A stretch of DNA of 64,000 nucleotides from Collinsella sp. BG-O-102 (GCF_023656745.1 NZ_JAMOKO010000004.1:98238-162237), one strand, 5' to 3'. Positions 10,397 to 19,893 are shown, counted from the stretch's first letter. Made by a program: numbers and translations. Notes: generated by a model from the sequence alone, not told the origin.

Positions 10397-11674
10397 ATGT
10401 CCACTAAGTACGCAATCGTTGGCGGCAAGCTCATCGACGGTACCGGTGCCGAGCCGGTCGAGAACTCCCTCGTTCTCGTCGACGACAACGGCAAGATCGA
10501 GTATGCCGGTGCTATGCAAGACCTTCCCGAGGGCGTTGAGGTTATCGACGCCGCTGGCAAGACCGTCCTTCCCGGCCTGATCGACACCCACCTGCACTTC
10601 TCGGGCAACCTGACCGACGATGACACCGATTGGGTCATGCAGCCGCTCCTCGAGAAGCAGGCCGTCGCTGTCAAGCAGGCCTACGACTGCCTCACCCACG
10701 GCCTCACTACCGTCTGCGAGATCGGCCGCTTTGGTATCCAGATCCGTGACTGCATCGACAAGGGCGTCTTTAAGGGCCCGCGCGTTCTGGCCACCGGTCT
10801 GGGCTTCTGCCGCGTTGCCGGTCACGGCGACTCCCACCACTGCACCCAGGAGCTCAACAAGGAATCCCATCCCTGGGGCGACCAGGTCGATGGTCCTTGG
10901 GATCTGCGCAAGGCCGTCCGTCGTCGCCTGCGCGAGAACCCCGATGCCATCAAGATCTGGGCTACCGGTGGCGGCATCTGGCGTTGGGATTCCGGTCGCG
11001 ACCAGCACTATTGCTCCGAGGAGATCCAGGCCGTGGTCGAAGAGGCAAAGATGGTCGGCATCCCCGTGTGGAGTCACTGCTACAACAACCACGCCGCCGC
11101 CTACGATTCCGTCCGCTTTGGCTGCGAGCAGCTGATTCACGGCTTCGATATCGATGAGCGCACCATGGACCTCATGGCCGAGCAGGGCACCTTCTTCACC
11201 CCGACGATCGCCTTCCTGCCCACCTGGTACGCCACCTATCCGCCCGTCTACGTCCCCGAGCTGCACGACAAGTACGAGGGCACCCTGGTCGAGAAGGAGC
11301 TGCAGCGCAACTACGACTGCCTGCGCGAGGCCAAGAAGCGCGGCGTCGTCATGACGATCGGCTCCGACTCCTTCTCCTTCGTCACCCCGTACGGCACCTG
11401 CTCCATCGAGGAGATGTACGAGTTCGTCGACAAGATCGGCTTCACTCCGGTCGAGACCATCACCTGCGCCACCCTCAACGGTGCCAAGATGTGCCACATC
11501 GAGGACGAGACCGGTTCCATCGAGGCCGGCAAGTGCGCCGACCTGCTGGTTGTCAACGGTGACGTCGCCGCCGACATCCACGTGCTCAACACCGACAACA
11601 TGGACGTCATCATGAAGGACGGCTGGATCGTCGAGGCTGGCACTTTTGGTGAGGCTAACAAATACAGCGCCTAA
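10397..11674 (+). CDS. Metal-dependent amidohydrolase (imidazolonepropionase/Xaa-Pro dipeptidase-like)
   Basis: 425-residue cytoplasmic TIM-barrel hydrolase. Metal ligands expected for the superfamily are visible: His65 and His67 (DTHLHF), a likely carboxylated Lys186 (IKIWATGG), His227 (VWSHCYNN), His248 (LIHGFDI) and Asp324 (IGSDSFSF). The N- and C-terminal beta-sandwich strands that frame the barrel (AIVGGKLIDGTG; SIEAGKCADLLVV) are present. The start ATG follows AAGGAGGAACC. Members of this group cleave X-Pro or other small amide substrates. The preceding permease suggests that both handle the same amino-acid-derived compound, but substrate specificity is not deducible. Length and motifs are complete. 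Confidence 0.9.
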   Translation: MSTKYAIVGGKLIDGTGAEPVENSLVLVDDNGKIEYAGAMQDLPEGVEVIDAAGKTVLPGLIDTHLHFSGNLTDDDTDWVMQPLLEKQAVAVKQAYDCLTHGLTTVCEIGRFGIQIRDCIDKGVFKGPRVLATGLGFCRVAGHGDSHHCTQELNKESHPWGDQVDGPWDLRKAVRRRLRENPDAIKIWATGGGIWRWDSGRDQHYCSEEIQAVVEEAKMVGIPVWSHCYNNHAAAYDSVRFGCEQLIHGFDIDERTMDLMAEQGTFFTPTIAFLPTWYATYPPVYVPELHDKYEGTLVEKELQRNYDCLREAKKRGVVMTIGSDSFSFVTPYGTCSIEEMYEFVDKIGFTPVETITCATLNGAKMCHIEDETGSIEAGKCADLLVVNGDVAADIHVLNTDNMDVIMKDGWIVEAGTFGEANKYSA

Positions 11675-11727
11675 GATACCGTTTGTCGATGGCTTGATGT
11701 AAAACACAGTTTTCGATTGCATAATGC

Positions 11728-11759
11728 AATGGAGAGGGTCGCTTGCGGCCCTCTCCATT
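11728..11759 (+). terminator. Candidate hairpin after the amidohydrolase gene
   Basis: AATGGAGAGGG pairs with CCCTCTCCATT around a short loop 54 nt after the stop codon. It lacks a T tract, so termination strength is uncertain, and it lies within 30 nt of the next gene. Confidence 0.55.
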
Positions 11760-11785
11760 GCTATGGGTGCTACGGACAAGAGGGG

Positions 11786-13177
11786 ATGACGGTGGATTTA
11801 AACAGGCTGATTCTGGGCAAGAGCTACAACTCTACCAAGGTCTTTCGTACGGCCCAGCATGTGGTTCAGGCCATCCTGCTCGGTATTGTCGTTCCGGCGC
11901 TTATCCTGCTGCTTATCTGGGATTTAACCGATAATCCCAATCCCGTTCCGGGCGTTGTCGTTATTGCCGGCCTGGTCATGCTGTGCTTCTTTTTCTCGTA
12001 TGTCTTTGTGGTCCCCGACGACCTCACATCGAGCGCAACCGACCGTACGCTCGCCATCGCATCAAAAATATTCGCCTACACGTCGCGTGGCCTTACGCCC
12101 GAAGCTGCCCTGGGCGCCTCCAAAATCATTCTGTCCGAAACTATCGCCTCGGCCATCTGCTTCACCGACGGCAAGCAGGTGTTGGCAAGTTGGGGCGAGG
12201 ATTCGACAAAGTGTCCCGCCGGCACCCCGGTCGTGCTCAAGACCACGCTCAGTGTGATTGAGACGGGCGAGCAGAGCGTGTTTTCGCGTGACACCTCCAA
12301 TGAGACGGGCGGCTATTTTCCCCGCCTGCGCGCCGGCATTGTCGCGCCGCTTACCGTGCGCGGGCATTGCGTGGGTACGCTCGAGCTGTACTATCCCCGC
12401 CTGAGCAGCATCGATATGCGCCAGACGGCGTTGGCCTCGGGCTTTGCCGATCTCATTTCCACGCAGCTCGCCAGCTTTGAGCTCGAACGCCAGGACGAGC
12501 TTACGGCCCGCGTGGAGCTGCGCGCCCTGCAGTCGCAGGTCGATCCTCATTTTCTGTTTAACACCATCAGCACCATTGTGTCGCTCGTACGTACCGAGCC
12601 GGACAAGGCCAGGTCGCTGCTCATCGACTTTTCCAATTACTACCGTCAGACACTGTCCGATTCCGATACCCTCACAACGCTCGAGCACGAGGTGGAACAG
12701 GGCACTCGTTACATCAACCTTATGCAGGCCCGGTATGGCGACGGCCGTCTGCGCGTCTCGGTCGATATCGACTTTGAGGTGCGCGATTGCATGGTGCCGC
12801 CGTTTATCTTGCAGCCGCTGCTCGAAAACTGCATCAAGCATGCGCAGCGCGAGACCGAGCCGCTTTCTATTCGTGTTAGGGCTTTTGAGACCGATGACGG
12901 TCTGGAGATCATCGTCGAAGATGACGGCATCGGTATGAGCGAAGAAGTCTGCGCGCACCTGTTTGAGCAGCATCGCCGAGAGGAGCCCGAGAGCATTACC
13001 GCCGACGGCTCCATCAAGCGAGGCTGCGGCCTGGCGCTCTTCAACGTGCTTCAGCGCATCCATTTCTTTTACGGAGAAGATTCTGGCATGCGCGTGAAGT
13101 CCCGGGAGGGCGTGGGAACGCAGGTCATCGTCGAGCTGAACGGCGAGCCGCATGAGCCGGCGCCGCTAACGGTGTAG
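11786..13177 (+). CDS. LytS-type sensor histidine kinase (first of two paralogues)
   Basis: 463-residue membrane kinase. The ATG at 11786 touches the GGGG ribosome binding site, so the GTG two codons later (11792) may be the real start. Residues about 27-46 and 56-76 are two membrane helices, residues about 85-230 form a GAF-like sensor, and the HisKA_3/His_kinase (PF06580) segment has the phospho-acceptor His255 in LQSQVDPHFLFNT. The ATPase part has LQPLLENCIKHA (N box) and VEDDGIGM (G box). It is followed 38 nt later by its LytTR response regulator, forming a two-component operon. The N-terminal two-helix layout lacks the large 5TM-LYT domain of classical LytS. The signal is unknown. Confidence 0.9.
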   Translation: MTVDLNRLILGKSYNSTKVFRTAQHVVQAILLGIVVPALILLLIWDLTDNPNPVPGVVVIAGLVMLCFFFSYVFVVPDDLTSSATDRTLAIASKIFAYTSRGLTPEAALGASKIILSETIASAICFTDGKQVLASWGEDSTKCPAGTPVVLKTTLSVIETGEQSVFSRDTSNETGGYFPRLRAGIVAPLTVRGHCVGTLELYYPRLSSIDMRQTALASGFADLISTQLASFELERQDELTARVELRALQSQVDPHFLFNTISTIVSLVRTEPDKARSLLIDFSNYYRQTLSDSDTLTTLEHEVEQGTRYINLMQARYGDGRLRVSVDIDFEVRDCMVPPFILQPLLENCIKHAQRETEPLSIRVRAFETDDGLEIIVEDDGIGMSEEVCAHLFEQHRREEPESITADGSIKRGCGLALFNVLQRIHFFYGEDSGMRVKSREGVGTQVIVELNGEPHEPAPLTV

Positions 13178-13215
13178 CACGCTGTTGGATTGAGAGAAAA
13201 AGAGGGGAAGCGCAT

Positions 13216-13950
13216 ATGTCCGAAGGCTGGAACATCCTGGTGGTTGATGACGAGCCCCCAATTAGGGCTGAGCTACGCTATCTGTTGGAAAAGGATACGC
13301 GTGTGGGTCAGATTGCCGAGGCGGGCAATGTCACCGAAGCCGTGGAGCTGATTCTGTCGAACAAGCCCGACGTGCTGTTTTTAGACATCACGATGCCCGG
13401 GCGCTCGGGAATTGAGCTTGCCGAGACCCTGCAAAACCTAAAGAGGCCGCCGGTCGTGGTGTTTGTGACGGCATTTGCCGAGTATGCGGCCGATGCCTAT
13501 AACCTCGATGCTGTCGATTACGTCGTTAAACCGGTCGAGGATGCCCGCTTGTCAAAGGCGCTCGACAAGATCGAGACTGCCCTGGGCGCTCGCCGCGTCG
13601 TCCATGCTCCGCGCCAGCCTTTGCGACTGACGGTGGATCGCGGGGGCAAAAAGGTGTTCATTCCCGTGGCGGATGTCTGCTACTTTGAGGCGCGCGCCGA
13701 TTTTTGCAACGCCGTCTGCGCCGAGGGGACGTACCTGATCAATGAGTCGATTTCCTCGCTCGAGCGTCGCCTGGCCTCCGAGGGCTTTATCCGTGTCCAC
13801 CGCAGCTATCTGGTTAATTTGGAAGACGTGCACAATGTCGAGATCGGCTCCACGGGCCTGATGGAGCTCAGGCTCGATCGCGTAACCTCGACGGTGCCCG
13901 TGTCCCGCCGTCGCGCTGCCGAGGTCAAATCGCACTTGGGGCTTGCGTAA
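13216..13950 (+). CDS. LytTR-family response regulator (partner of the upstream kinase)
   Basis: 244-residue cytoplasmic transcription factor. The N-terminal receiver domain has the acidic pair DDE (11-13), phospho-acceptor Asp57 (LFLDITMPG), the conserved Thr in VFVTAF and Lys105 (YVVKPVED). The C-terminal LytTR DNA-binding domain runs from about residue 136, with FEARADFCNAVC and the typical RVHRSYLVNLEDV stretch. The start ATG follows AGAGGGGAAGCGCAT. It is co-transcribed with the kinase. LytTR regulators bind direct repeats and often control cell-envelope or peptide-related genes; its targets are not evident here. Confidence 0.94.
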   Translation: MSEGWNILVVDDEPPIRAELRYLLEKDTRVGQIAEAGNVTEAVELILSNKPDVLFLDITMPGRSGIELAETLQNLKRPPVVVFVTAFAEYAADAYNLDAVDYVVKPVEDARLSKALDKIETALGARRVVHAPRQPLRLTVDRGGKKVFIPVADVCYFEARADFCNAVCAEGTYLINESISSLERRLASEGFIRVHRSYLVNLEDVHNVEIGSTGLMELRLDRVTSTVPVSRRRAAEVKSHLGLA

Positions 13951-14041
13951 GGGTCGGTGTGCCATCGTTTGCCGTTACAGGTTTGGCATGACTGTGCGGT
14001 GGGCATAATGGATTGCATCGAATGAAATCGAAAGGATTATT

Positions 14042-14986
14042 ATGCCCGCGCTCATTACGCATCATCTGTTTGGCGAGGAAAGCATCGACCGTCTTCCGCA
14101 GGGCGTTATCACGTCCGACGAGGAGCGCATCGCCTTTATCCTGGGAAACCAAGGTCCCGACCCGTTTTTCTTCCACATGCTCACGCCGCGCATTTCCGAC
14201 TGTATGTCACTTGCTCAGGTCATGCATCGCTCGCGCATGTCGCGCCAGTTCTCGTGCCTGCGCGACGGCGTGTCGCACCTGCAGCCGCGCGATGCCAATC
14301 TGGGTCGTGCCTTTGCGCTGGGCCTGCTGTCGCACTATGTGCTCGATCGCAATGCCCACCCCTTTGTCTACGAGCAGCAGTTTGGCATTGTCGAGTCCGA
14401 TCCCGAGCTCGAGGCTTCGGGCAGTCAAGTTCATGCCGTGCTCGAAAGCGACCTGGACGTGCTGATGCTGCAGCTCAAGCGCGATGGGGCTACGGTCGAG
14501 GATTATCCGCCGGCGGGCGAGATCGTCACTACCGACCGCATCAATCGCGTTGCCGGTGTGCTGATGAGCTATGTTGCCGGACGCGTGTACGGCATCGATA
14601 TCCCGGTGGGAGAGTACGGCGGCGCCGTAGCCGACATGCAGCTGCTCTACCGCACTATCGAGCCCGCCGGTTCGGCCAAGACGCGCGCGATTGCCCTGCT
14701 TGAGGGCTTGGTGCACGATTATTCGCTGCTCGACGGCCTTGCGCACCGCGTGACGACCGAGCTGCCCGAGCGTACCGGCAATCTGGGCCACTTGGCATGG
14801 AAGAGCCCCTTTACCGATGAAGCCTCGACCGAGAGCTTCCCCGAGGTCTTTGACCGCGCACTGCTCGATTACGAGCTCACCGTCGCCCGCTTTATCGAGA
14901 CCGGCGATATGGAAGCCGTGACCAACCACGTCAATTACAGCGGTCGCGTGCTCGGCGCCGACGAAGAGTTCGACCGCGAGGAGTAG
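14042..14986 (+). CDS. Zinc-dependent phospholipase C-like protein (PF00882)
   Basis: 314-residue protein of the Zn_dep_PLPC family, whose members bind metals through several histidines. Visible ligands include His7-His8 (ITHHLFGEE), an Asp in GNQGPDPFFF, and the helix GLLSHYVLDRNAHPF, which is the signature part. No signal peptide is present: the chain begins directly with the metal-binding segment, as in the many cytoplasmic actinobacterial and firmicute members whose true role is unknown. The ribosome binding site is AAAGGA. It follows the LytTR regulator after 91 nt with a CATAAT-like box and is probably a separate transcript. The family assignment is good; phospholipase activity is not established. 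Confidence 0.8.
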   Translation: MPALITHHLFGEESIDRLPQGVITSDEERIAFILGNQGPDPFFFHMLTPRISDCMSLAQVMHRSRMSRQFSCLRDGVSHLQPRDANLGRAFALGLLSHYVLDRNAHPFVYEQQFGIVESDPELEASGSQVHAVLESDLDVLMLQLKRDGATVEDYPPAGEIVTTDRINRVAGVLMSYVAGRVYGIDIPVGEYGGAVADMQLLYRTIEPAGSAKTRAIALLEGLVHDYSLLDGLAHRVTTELPERTGNLGHLAWKSPFTDEASTESFPEVFDRALLDYELTVARFIETGDMEAVTNHVNYSGRVLGADEEFDREE

Positions 14987-15087
14987 GGCTCGTGCGTGCC
15001 CCTTTGCCGAATCCTTACCGGCGCCTCTGGACAATTGGGGTACGATGAACTAACTGCATATCGGGCGAATACGAAGGGGCCCTGTCC

Positions 15088-16338
15088 ATGAAATACACCA
15101 AGCTCGAGCGTAACTGGGTTATGTACGATGTGGGCAACTCGGCCCTCGTGCTGCTCAATACCTCGGTGGTGCCCATCTACTTTAACGCCATCAATACCGG
15201 TGCTTCCTCGGCAGACCTGGTGGTCGCCTGGGGCAACGCGCAGACGATTGCCTCGCTGGTCATTGCCATGCTCATGCCCATTCTGGGCGCGCTTGCCGAT
15301 TACGCCGGCAACAAGATCAAGTTCTTCTTGGGCTTCTTCCTCACGGGCCTGGTTCTTTGCCTGGCGCAGGCTATCCCAATGTCCGCCATGGCATTTTTGA
15401 CCGTGTACGTGCTGTGCACCATCGGCCTTAACTCTTCCATGACGTTCTACGACGCTATGCTGCCCGACATTACCACCGACGAGCGCATGGACGCCGTGTC
15501 CAGCTCGGGCTATGCCTGGGGCTACATCGGTTCCACCGTGCCGTTCATCATCTGCCTGGCGCTTATCATGGGTGGCCCCGCTCTTGGCGTCCCCACCATG
15601 CTGGCAACGCGTCTGTCGTTTGTCATCACCGGTGCCTGGTGGCTCATCTTTACCCTGCCGCTCATTCGCACCTATAAGCAAAAGTACGGTCGCGAGCGCG
15701 GTCCCCGGGACACCATCGGCCACATCGTGGGCGGCGTGTTCTCCGAGGTCGGACACACCATGCGCGAGATCGCCCACAACAAGACCGTGCTGGTCTACAT
15801 GATCGCGTTCTTCTTCTATATCGACGGTGTGCACACGGTCATTTCCATGGCAACCAGCTACGGATCGGCCTTGGGCATCGATTCGACCCAGTTGGTCCTG
15901 GCTCTGCTCGTTACGCAGTTTGTGGCCTTCCCGTCCGCCATCATCTACGGCAAGCTCGCCGGTCGCGTGGGCACACTCAATATGATCTTGGTGGCCGTCG
16001 CCGCCTATATGGGCATCGTGCTCTTTGCCGCGTTTTTCTTGAAGACCGCCTTTGAGTTTTGGGTGCTCGCTATTTTGGTCGGCTTGTTCCAGGGTGGCGT
16101 GCAGGCGCTCAGCCGCAGCTATTTTGGCCGCAGCATCCCCAAAGAAAAGTCCAACGAGTACTACGGCTTCTTCGATATCTTTGGCCGTTACGCAAGCGTT
16201 ATGGGCACCTTCCTGGTGTCGGTCGTCACCTCCCTGACCGGCAACCCGTCGCTGGGCGTCCTTTCTATTGGCGTTCTGCTGGTTGTTGGCTTTGTGCTGC
16301 TGGTCCGTCTGTCCCGCATGGCTCAGGCGGCGGCGTAA
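15088..16338 (+). CDS. MFS transporter of the UMF1/Atg22-like type
   Basis: 416-residue integral membrane protein with about 12 predicted helices. The N-terminal WVMYDVGNSALVLLNTSVVPIYF, with a helix-1 Trp and Asp followed by Asn-Ser, is typical of the UMF1 branch of the major facilitator superfamily. Charged helix-linking loops (YKQKYGRERGPRD) and GGVQALSRSYFGRSIPKEK in the second half also fit; the latter is the equivalent of the conserved loop between helices 10 and 11. The substrate of bacterial UMF1 proteins is unknown; amino-acid or metabolite efflux is often assumed by analogy with vacuolar Atg22. The ATG follows CGAAGGGG with slightly long spacing. A terminator follows 125 nt downstream. 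Confidence 0.88.
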   Translation: MKYTKLERNWVMYDVGNSALVLLNTSVVPIYFNAINTGASSADLVVAWGNAQTIASLVIAMLMPILGALADYAGNKIKFFLGFFLTGLVLCLAQAIPMSAMAFLTVYVLCTIGLNSSMTFYDAMLPDITTDERMDAVSSSGYAWGYIGSTVPFIICLALIMGGPALGVPTMLATRLSFVITGAWWLIFTLPLIRTYKQKYGRERGPRDTIGHIVGGVFSEVGHTMREIAHNKTVLVYMIAFFFYIDGVHTVISMATSYGSALGIDSTQLVLALLVTQFVAFPSAIIYGKLAGRVGTLNMILVAVAAYMGIVLFAAFFLKTAFEFWVLAILVGLFQGGVQALSRSYFGRSIPKEKSNEYYGFFDIFGRYASVMGTFLVSVVTSLTGNPSLGVLSIGVLLVVGFVLLVRLSRMAQAAA

Positions 16339-16462
16339 GGCAACCGGGCTCAGTACGGCATTTGTGCCTATCTGCAGTACTCTTTTGGAAGTAGCTGCAT
16401 AAATCATTCTGACTTCCGAACAATGTTTAGCCCAAGTGGGTATGATGGAACCAGCTAGGTCG

Positions 16463-16499
16463 CGGGGCGTCGCCTGTGTTTGGCGGCGCCCCGTTTTTT
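16463..16499 (+). terminator. Intrinsic terminator just upstream of the glycosyltransferase gene
   Basis: CGGGGCGTCGCC pairs with GGCGGCGCCCCG, followed by TTTTTT. It ends 22 nt before the next start codon, and a promoter-like TATGAT lies at 16441-16446 upstream of it. It may therefore be the MFS gene's terminator or an attenuator in the leader of the next operon. Confidence 0.88.
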
Positions 16500-16521
16500 G
16501 TGTTGCAAGGAGGGTAAAGGT

Positions 16522-17709
16522 ATGAACGCCACGGTTGTGATCCCAACATATTGGGCGGGCGATGATACCCAAGCAAACGCTCCCGGCACCTACGATCATT
16601 CGACGTCGCTCAATGCCGCCAACCCGGAACTCGATCGCTGCCTGACTTCGCTCGAACAGGTGCGCGACATTCCGCGCATTATTCTCTTGGTGGTCTGTCC
16701 GGTTTCTGCCACGGCCGACGTATCCCATCGCGTGCACGAAATCGTTAATGCGCATCCCACACTTAAGGTCACCATCGTTACCAATACTCAGGCTTCGCGT
16801 GTTGCCGACCGCGTGGCGCAGATTGCGCCCAAAGGCTCGGGCGAGTGCGTGAGCCTGCGCGGCTACGGCGCCATCCGCAACATGGGTCTTGCCTGCGCGG
16901 CGGTGCTGGGGCACGACGCGATTGTGTTTTTGGATGACGACGAGACCGTCATCGATGCCGACTTTATGAAGCGTGCGACCTATGCACTGGGTCAACAGAC
17001 GCGTCAGGGCCTGCCGATTTTAGTCAAGAGCGGATACTTTTACGATCGCGACGGGTCGCCGCTGGCTCCCACGGACAAAGCGGGCATTTGCCATCGCTGG
17101 TGGACCAAGCGTATCGAGTTCAATCGCTGGATGAAAAAGGCGCTCTCGGGCACCCGCATCTCGCGCTCCAATTACGTGTGCGGTGGCCTGATGGCCCTGC
17201 ACGCCCGCGCCTTTACGCGCGTGGCCTTCGACCCGTTTATCACCCGCGGCGAGGATCTGGACTATCTCTTTAACATGCGCATGTTCGGCTATGACGTGTG
17301 GTTCGATAACGAGTGGACCGTGCGCCACCTGCCGCCCGAGTCCGAGAAGCGCTCGCCGCGCTTTATGCAGGACGTGTACCGTTGGTACTACGAGCGGGCC
17401 AAGCTGACGTTTGCTGCGCACCAAAAGGAGCTCATTCCGGTTACGGCCGCATCACTCATGCCCTATCCGGGTCCGTGGATCTCGCGCGAGCTCGACGACC
17501 GCGTGCGCAAGACTGCCATGGTCCGCAGCATGTTTACCCGCGAGCACGAGGGGTATCTGCGCATCTGGCGTCATGGTATTGATGAGGCTAAGGCCTATGC
17601 CCGCCAAAACGCCGCAAGCTACCTGCGCTTTCAGAGTTTCTGGCCCAAGATCATGGACGAACTTTGGCGCGACGCACAACTGATTAGCATCCTGGAGGGG
17701 GCTGAATGA
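16522..17709 (+). CDS. Family 2-like glycosyltransferase
   Basis: 395-residue cytoplasmic GT-A fold protein. The N-terminal TVVIPTYW is the nucleotide-sugar strand, and FLDDDETVIDADF near residue 140 carries the metal-binding DxD-type acidic cluster. RGEDLDYLFNMRMFGYDVWFDNEWTVRHL matches the acceptor/catalytic ED region of family 2 enzymes. No membrane segments. The start ATG follows AAGGAGGGTAAAGG. Its stop codon overlaps the next gene's start in an ATGA arrangement (17706-17709), so it is translationally coupled to a LytS-type kinase. A glycosyltransferase heading a two-component operon suggests a link to surface glycan or lipid glycosylation; the acceptor is unknown. Confidence 0.85.
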   Translation: MNATVVIPTYWAGDDTQANAPGTYDHSTSLNAANPELDRCLTSLEQVRDIPRIILLVVCPVSATADVSHRVHEIVNAHPTLKVTIVTNTQASRVADRVAQIAPKGSGECVSLRGYGAIRNMGLACAAVLGHDAIVFLDDDETVIDADFMKRATYALGQQTRQGLPILVKSGYFYDRDGSPLAPTDKAGICHRWWTKRIEFNRWMKKALSGTRISRSNYVCGGLMALHARAFTRVAFDPFITRGEDLDYLFNMRMFGYDVWFDNEWTVRHLPPESEKRSPRFMQDVYRWYYERAKLTFAAHQKELIPVTAASLMPYPGPWISRELDDRVRKTAMVRSMFTREHEGYLRIWRHGIDEAKAYARQNAASYLRFQSFWPKIMDELWRDAQLISILEGAE

Positions 17710-19049
17710 TCGACCGCCGCGCCCAGCGCGATAATTCAATTTCAATCTTTCGCATCATCGCCGTTGTCTGCGCCGTTTGCGTGTTGGCGTACTTTATCTT
17801 TGCCCTGGCGACTGGCATTGAGCCGATTGCCACGGTGATCGCCTGTGCGTTGCTGTGTATCTTCCTGTGCATCTTTATCTATTTGACGCTCAATCCCGAT
17901 TCGGTACGCTCCCAGTACACCGAGGAGACACTCTCGGTTGCTTCGGCCATGCTCGAGGACATTAAGGGCGGTCTGACGCAGGAATCGGCGCTTTTGGTGT
18001 GCCGGCGTATCCTGCCCGAGACACGTGCCATGACCGTTGCCATCACCGATGAGAGCAACGTGCTGGCCTGCGCGGGCGAGTTCGAGGAAAAGCTGCTGCC
18101 CGATTCGCCCATCCATACGCTTGCCACGCGCTACGTCATTGAGCACGGCATCGTGCAGTCGTTCAACCGCGTAGTGGACGTGGTGGGTTCGGATGGCTCG
18201 CACAACCATGTTCCCGCCGGCATCATCGCGCCCATCAAGGTGGGCGACCGTACCGTCGGCACGCTCAAGTTCTACTACAAGACCCCGCGCGCCGTCGACC
18301 GTACCCAGTATGCGCTCGCCTCGGGCTTTGCCGAGATCCTGTCCACGCAGCTCGCCATCCACGAGCTCGAGGTGCAAAAGGAGCTCACGGCCCGTGCCGA
18401 GGTTCGTGCCCTGCAAGCGCAGATCAATCCGCACTTTCTGTTTAACACGCTCAACACCATCGCGTCGTTTACGCGTACCGACCCGCTGCGCGCCCGCGAG
18501 CTGCTGCGCGAGTTCTCCTCGTTCTATCGCGCCACGCTCGACAACTCGGGGTCGCTTATCCCGGTCTCGCGCGAGGTTGCCCAGACCAAGCGCTACCTGA
18601 CGTTTGAGAAGGCGCGCTTTGGCGAGGACCGCGTACTGGCGACCTTCGATGTCTCCGAGGATGTCGAGGACACGTTGGTTCCGGCCTTTGTAATCCAGCC
18701 CATTGTCGAGAACGCCGTGCGGCATGGCATGGGCGATGGCGATGCCCTGCAGATCGATGTGACCGTCCATCAAGACGGCGACGACGCAATCCTGATTGCC
18801 GTGGCCGACAACGGCGTGGGCATGGACGAGGGCACCGCCGCCAGGCTGTTTGATGAGCGCTCCGCCCGCCCCGATGCCAGCTCTCCGCAAGGTGGCGGCG
18901 CCGGCGTGGCCATGCACAATATTTCTGAGCGCATCCATCGCTTTTATGGACCGCACACTTATACGCGCGTCGAATCGGCGCCGGGCAAGGGCACCAAAGT
19001 GCTCCTGCATCTTGATTTGTCAGAGAGCATCTTTGACATTCAAGAGTAG
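17706..19049 (+). CDS. LytS-type sensor histidine kinase (second paralogue)
   Basis: 447-residue membrane kinase with the same layout as the protein encoded at 11786: two N-terminal helices (about 12-34 and 40-61), a GAF-like sensor (about 75-220), the His_kinase domain with His243 in LQAQINPHFLFNTLN, then the ATPase with IQPIVENAVRHG and VADNGVGMDEG. Large stretches align with the first kinase (for example ALASGFAxxxSTQLA and ELTARxExRALQ), so the two arose by duplication. Its start overlaps the glycosyltransferase stop, and its response regulator follows 72 nt downstream. The sensed signal is unknown. Confidence 0.9.
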   Translation: MIDRRAQRDNSISIFRIIAVVCAVCVLAYFIFALATGIEPIATVIACALLCIFLCIFIYLTLNPDSVRSQYTEETLSVASAMLEDIKGGLTQESALLVCRRILPETRAMTVAITDESNVLACAGEFEEKLLPDSPIHTLATRYVIEHGIVQSFNRVVDVVGSDGSHNHVPAGIIAPIKVGDRTVGTLKFYYKTPRAVDRTQYALASGFAEILSTQLAIHELEVQKELTARAEVRALQAQINPHFLFNTLNTIASFTRTDPLRARELLREFSSFYRATLDNSGSLIPVSREVAQTKRYLTFEKARFGEDRVLATFDVSEDVEDTLVPAFVIQPIVENAVRHGMGDGDALQIDVTVHQDGDDAILIAVADNGVGMDEGTAARLFDERSARPDASSPQGGGAGVAMHNISERIHRFYGPHTYTRVESAPGKGTKVLLHLDLSESIFDIQE

Positions 19050-19121
19050 AATAAAATGCTATGGGCTCAACGCCAAGCGGCGGATGCCCAGCCTAGTTTG
19101 TTGACGAAAGGTTTAATCCCT

Positions 19122-19838
19122 ATGCTGCGTGCGATGATTGTGGATGATGAGGCCCCGGCCCGTTCGGAACTTCGCTTCTTGCTCGAGCAGACGGGCAAGA
19201 TCGGCACGATCACTGAGGCGTCGAGCGTCCGCTCCGCCATTGAGATGTTGATGGAAAGCCGCGTCGATGTCGTATTTCTCGATATCTCGATGCCCGGCGC
19301 TTCTGGCCTGCAGCTTGCCGAGGCACTGCATAAGCTTAAGAATCCGCCGGCGATTGTGTTTGTGACCGCGTATAGCGATCATGCCGTCGAGGCGTTCGAC
19401 GTTGATGCCGTCGATTACCTCATGAAGCCGGTTGAGGAGGCACGCCTGGATCGCGCGATCGAGAAGGTCATGCAGCACGCCAAGCCCGTCACGGACAGCA
19501 AAGCCACCATCGAGCGCATTCCGGTGGAAAAGGGCGGCCGTAAGGTCCTCATCCCCGTGGATGACATTCGCTTCATCATGGCCAAGGACGATTACTCCTG
19601 TATCTATACCGTCGATGATCGTTTTCTATCGACGACTTCGTTGGCGCAGTTCGAGGCCAAGCTTTGCGACTTTGGCTTCTTTCGCGTTCATCGCCGCTAT
19701 ATCGTCAACTTGGCGTGCGTCACGGATGTCGAGACGGTGCCCTCGGGCGCTATCCAACTGGGCATTACGGGCGTCGACGAACGCGTGCCGGTCTCGCGCC
19801 GCCGCGTTGTGCCGCTCAAGAAGGCCCTGAGCCTCTAG
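19122..19838 (+). CDS. LytTR-family response regulator (second paralogue)
   Basis: 238 residues from the ATG at 19122 (GAAAGG upstream); an earlier in-frame ATG would add 22 unconserved residues. Receiver domain: DDE at 8-10, Asp54 in VFLDISMPG, VTAYSD, and Lys102 in YLMKPVEE. LytTR domain from about residue 130, with FIMAKDDYSCIYT and FRVHRRYIVNLACV. It parallels the regulator at 13216 throughout, including the C-terminal RVPVSRRR end. It forms an operon with the glycosyltransferase and kinase. Confidence 0.94.
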   Translation: MLRAMIVDDEAPARSELRFLLEQTGKIGTITEASSVRSAIEMLMESRVDVVFLDISMPGASGLQLAEALHKLKNPPAIVFVTAYSDHAVEAFDVDAVDYLMKPVEEARLDRAIEKVMQHAKPVTDSKATIERIPVEKGGRKVLIPVDDIRFIMAKDDYSCIYTVDDRFLSTTSLAQFEAKLCDFGFFRVHRRYIVNLACVTDVETVPSGAIQLGITGVDERVPVSRRRVVPLKKALSL

Positions 19839-19844
19839 CACACT

Positions 19845-19893
19845 GGCCCCGCAGCCCTGTAGACCAATTGTCTGCGGAGCCGTGGGGCTTTTT
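19845..19893 (+). terminator. Terminator after the second LytTR gene
   Basis: GGCCCCGCAG can pair with CTGCGG and the GGGGC preceding TTTTTG, giving a branched GC-rich hairpin directly after the stop codon and 37 nt before the next start. Confidence 0.75.
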
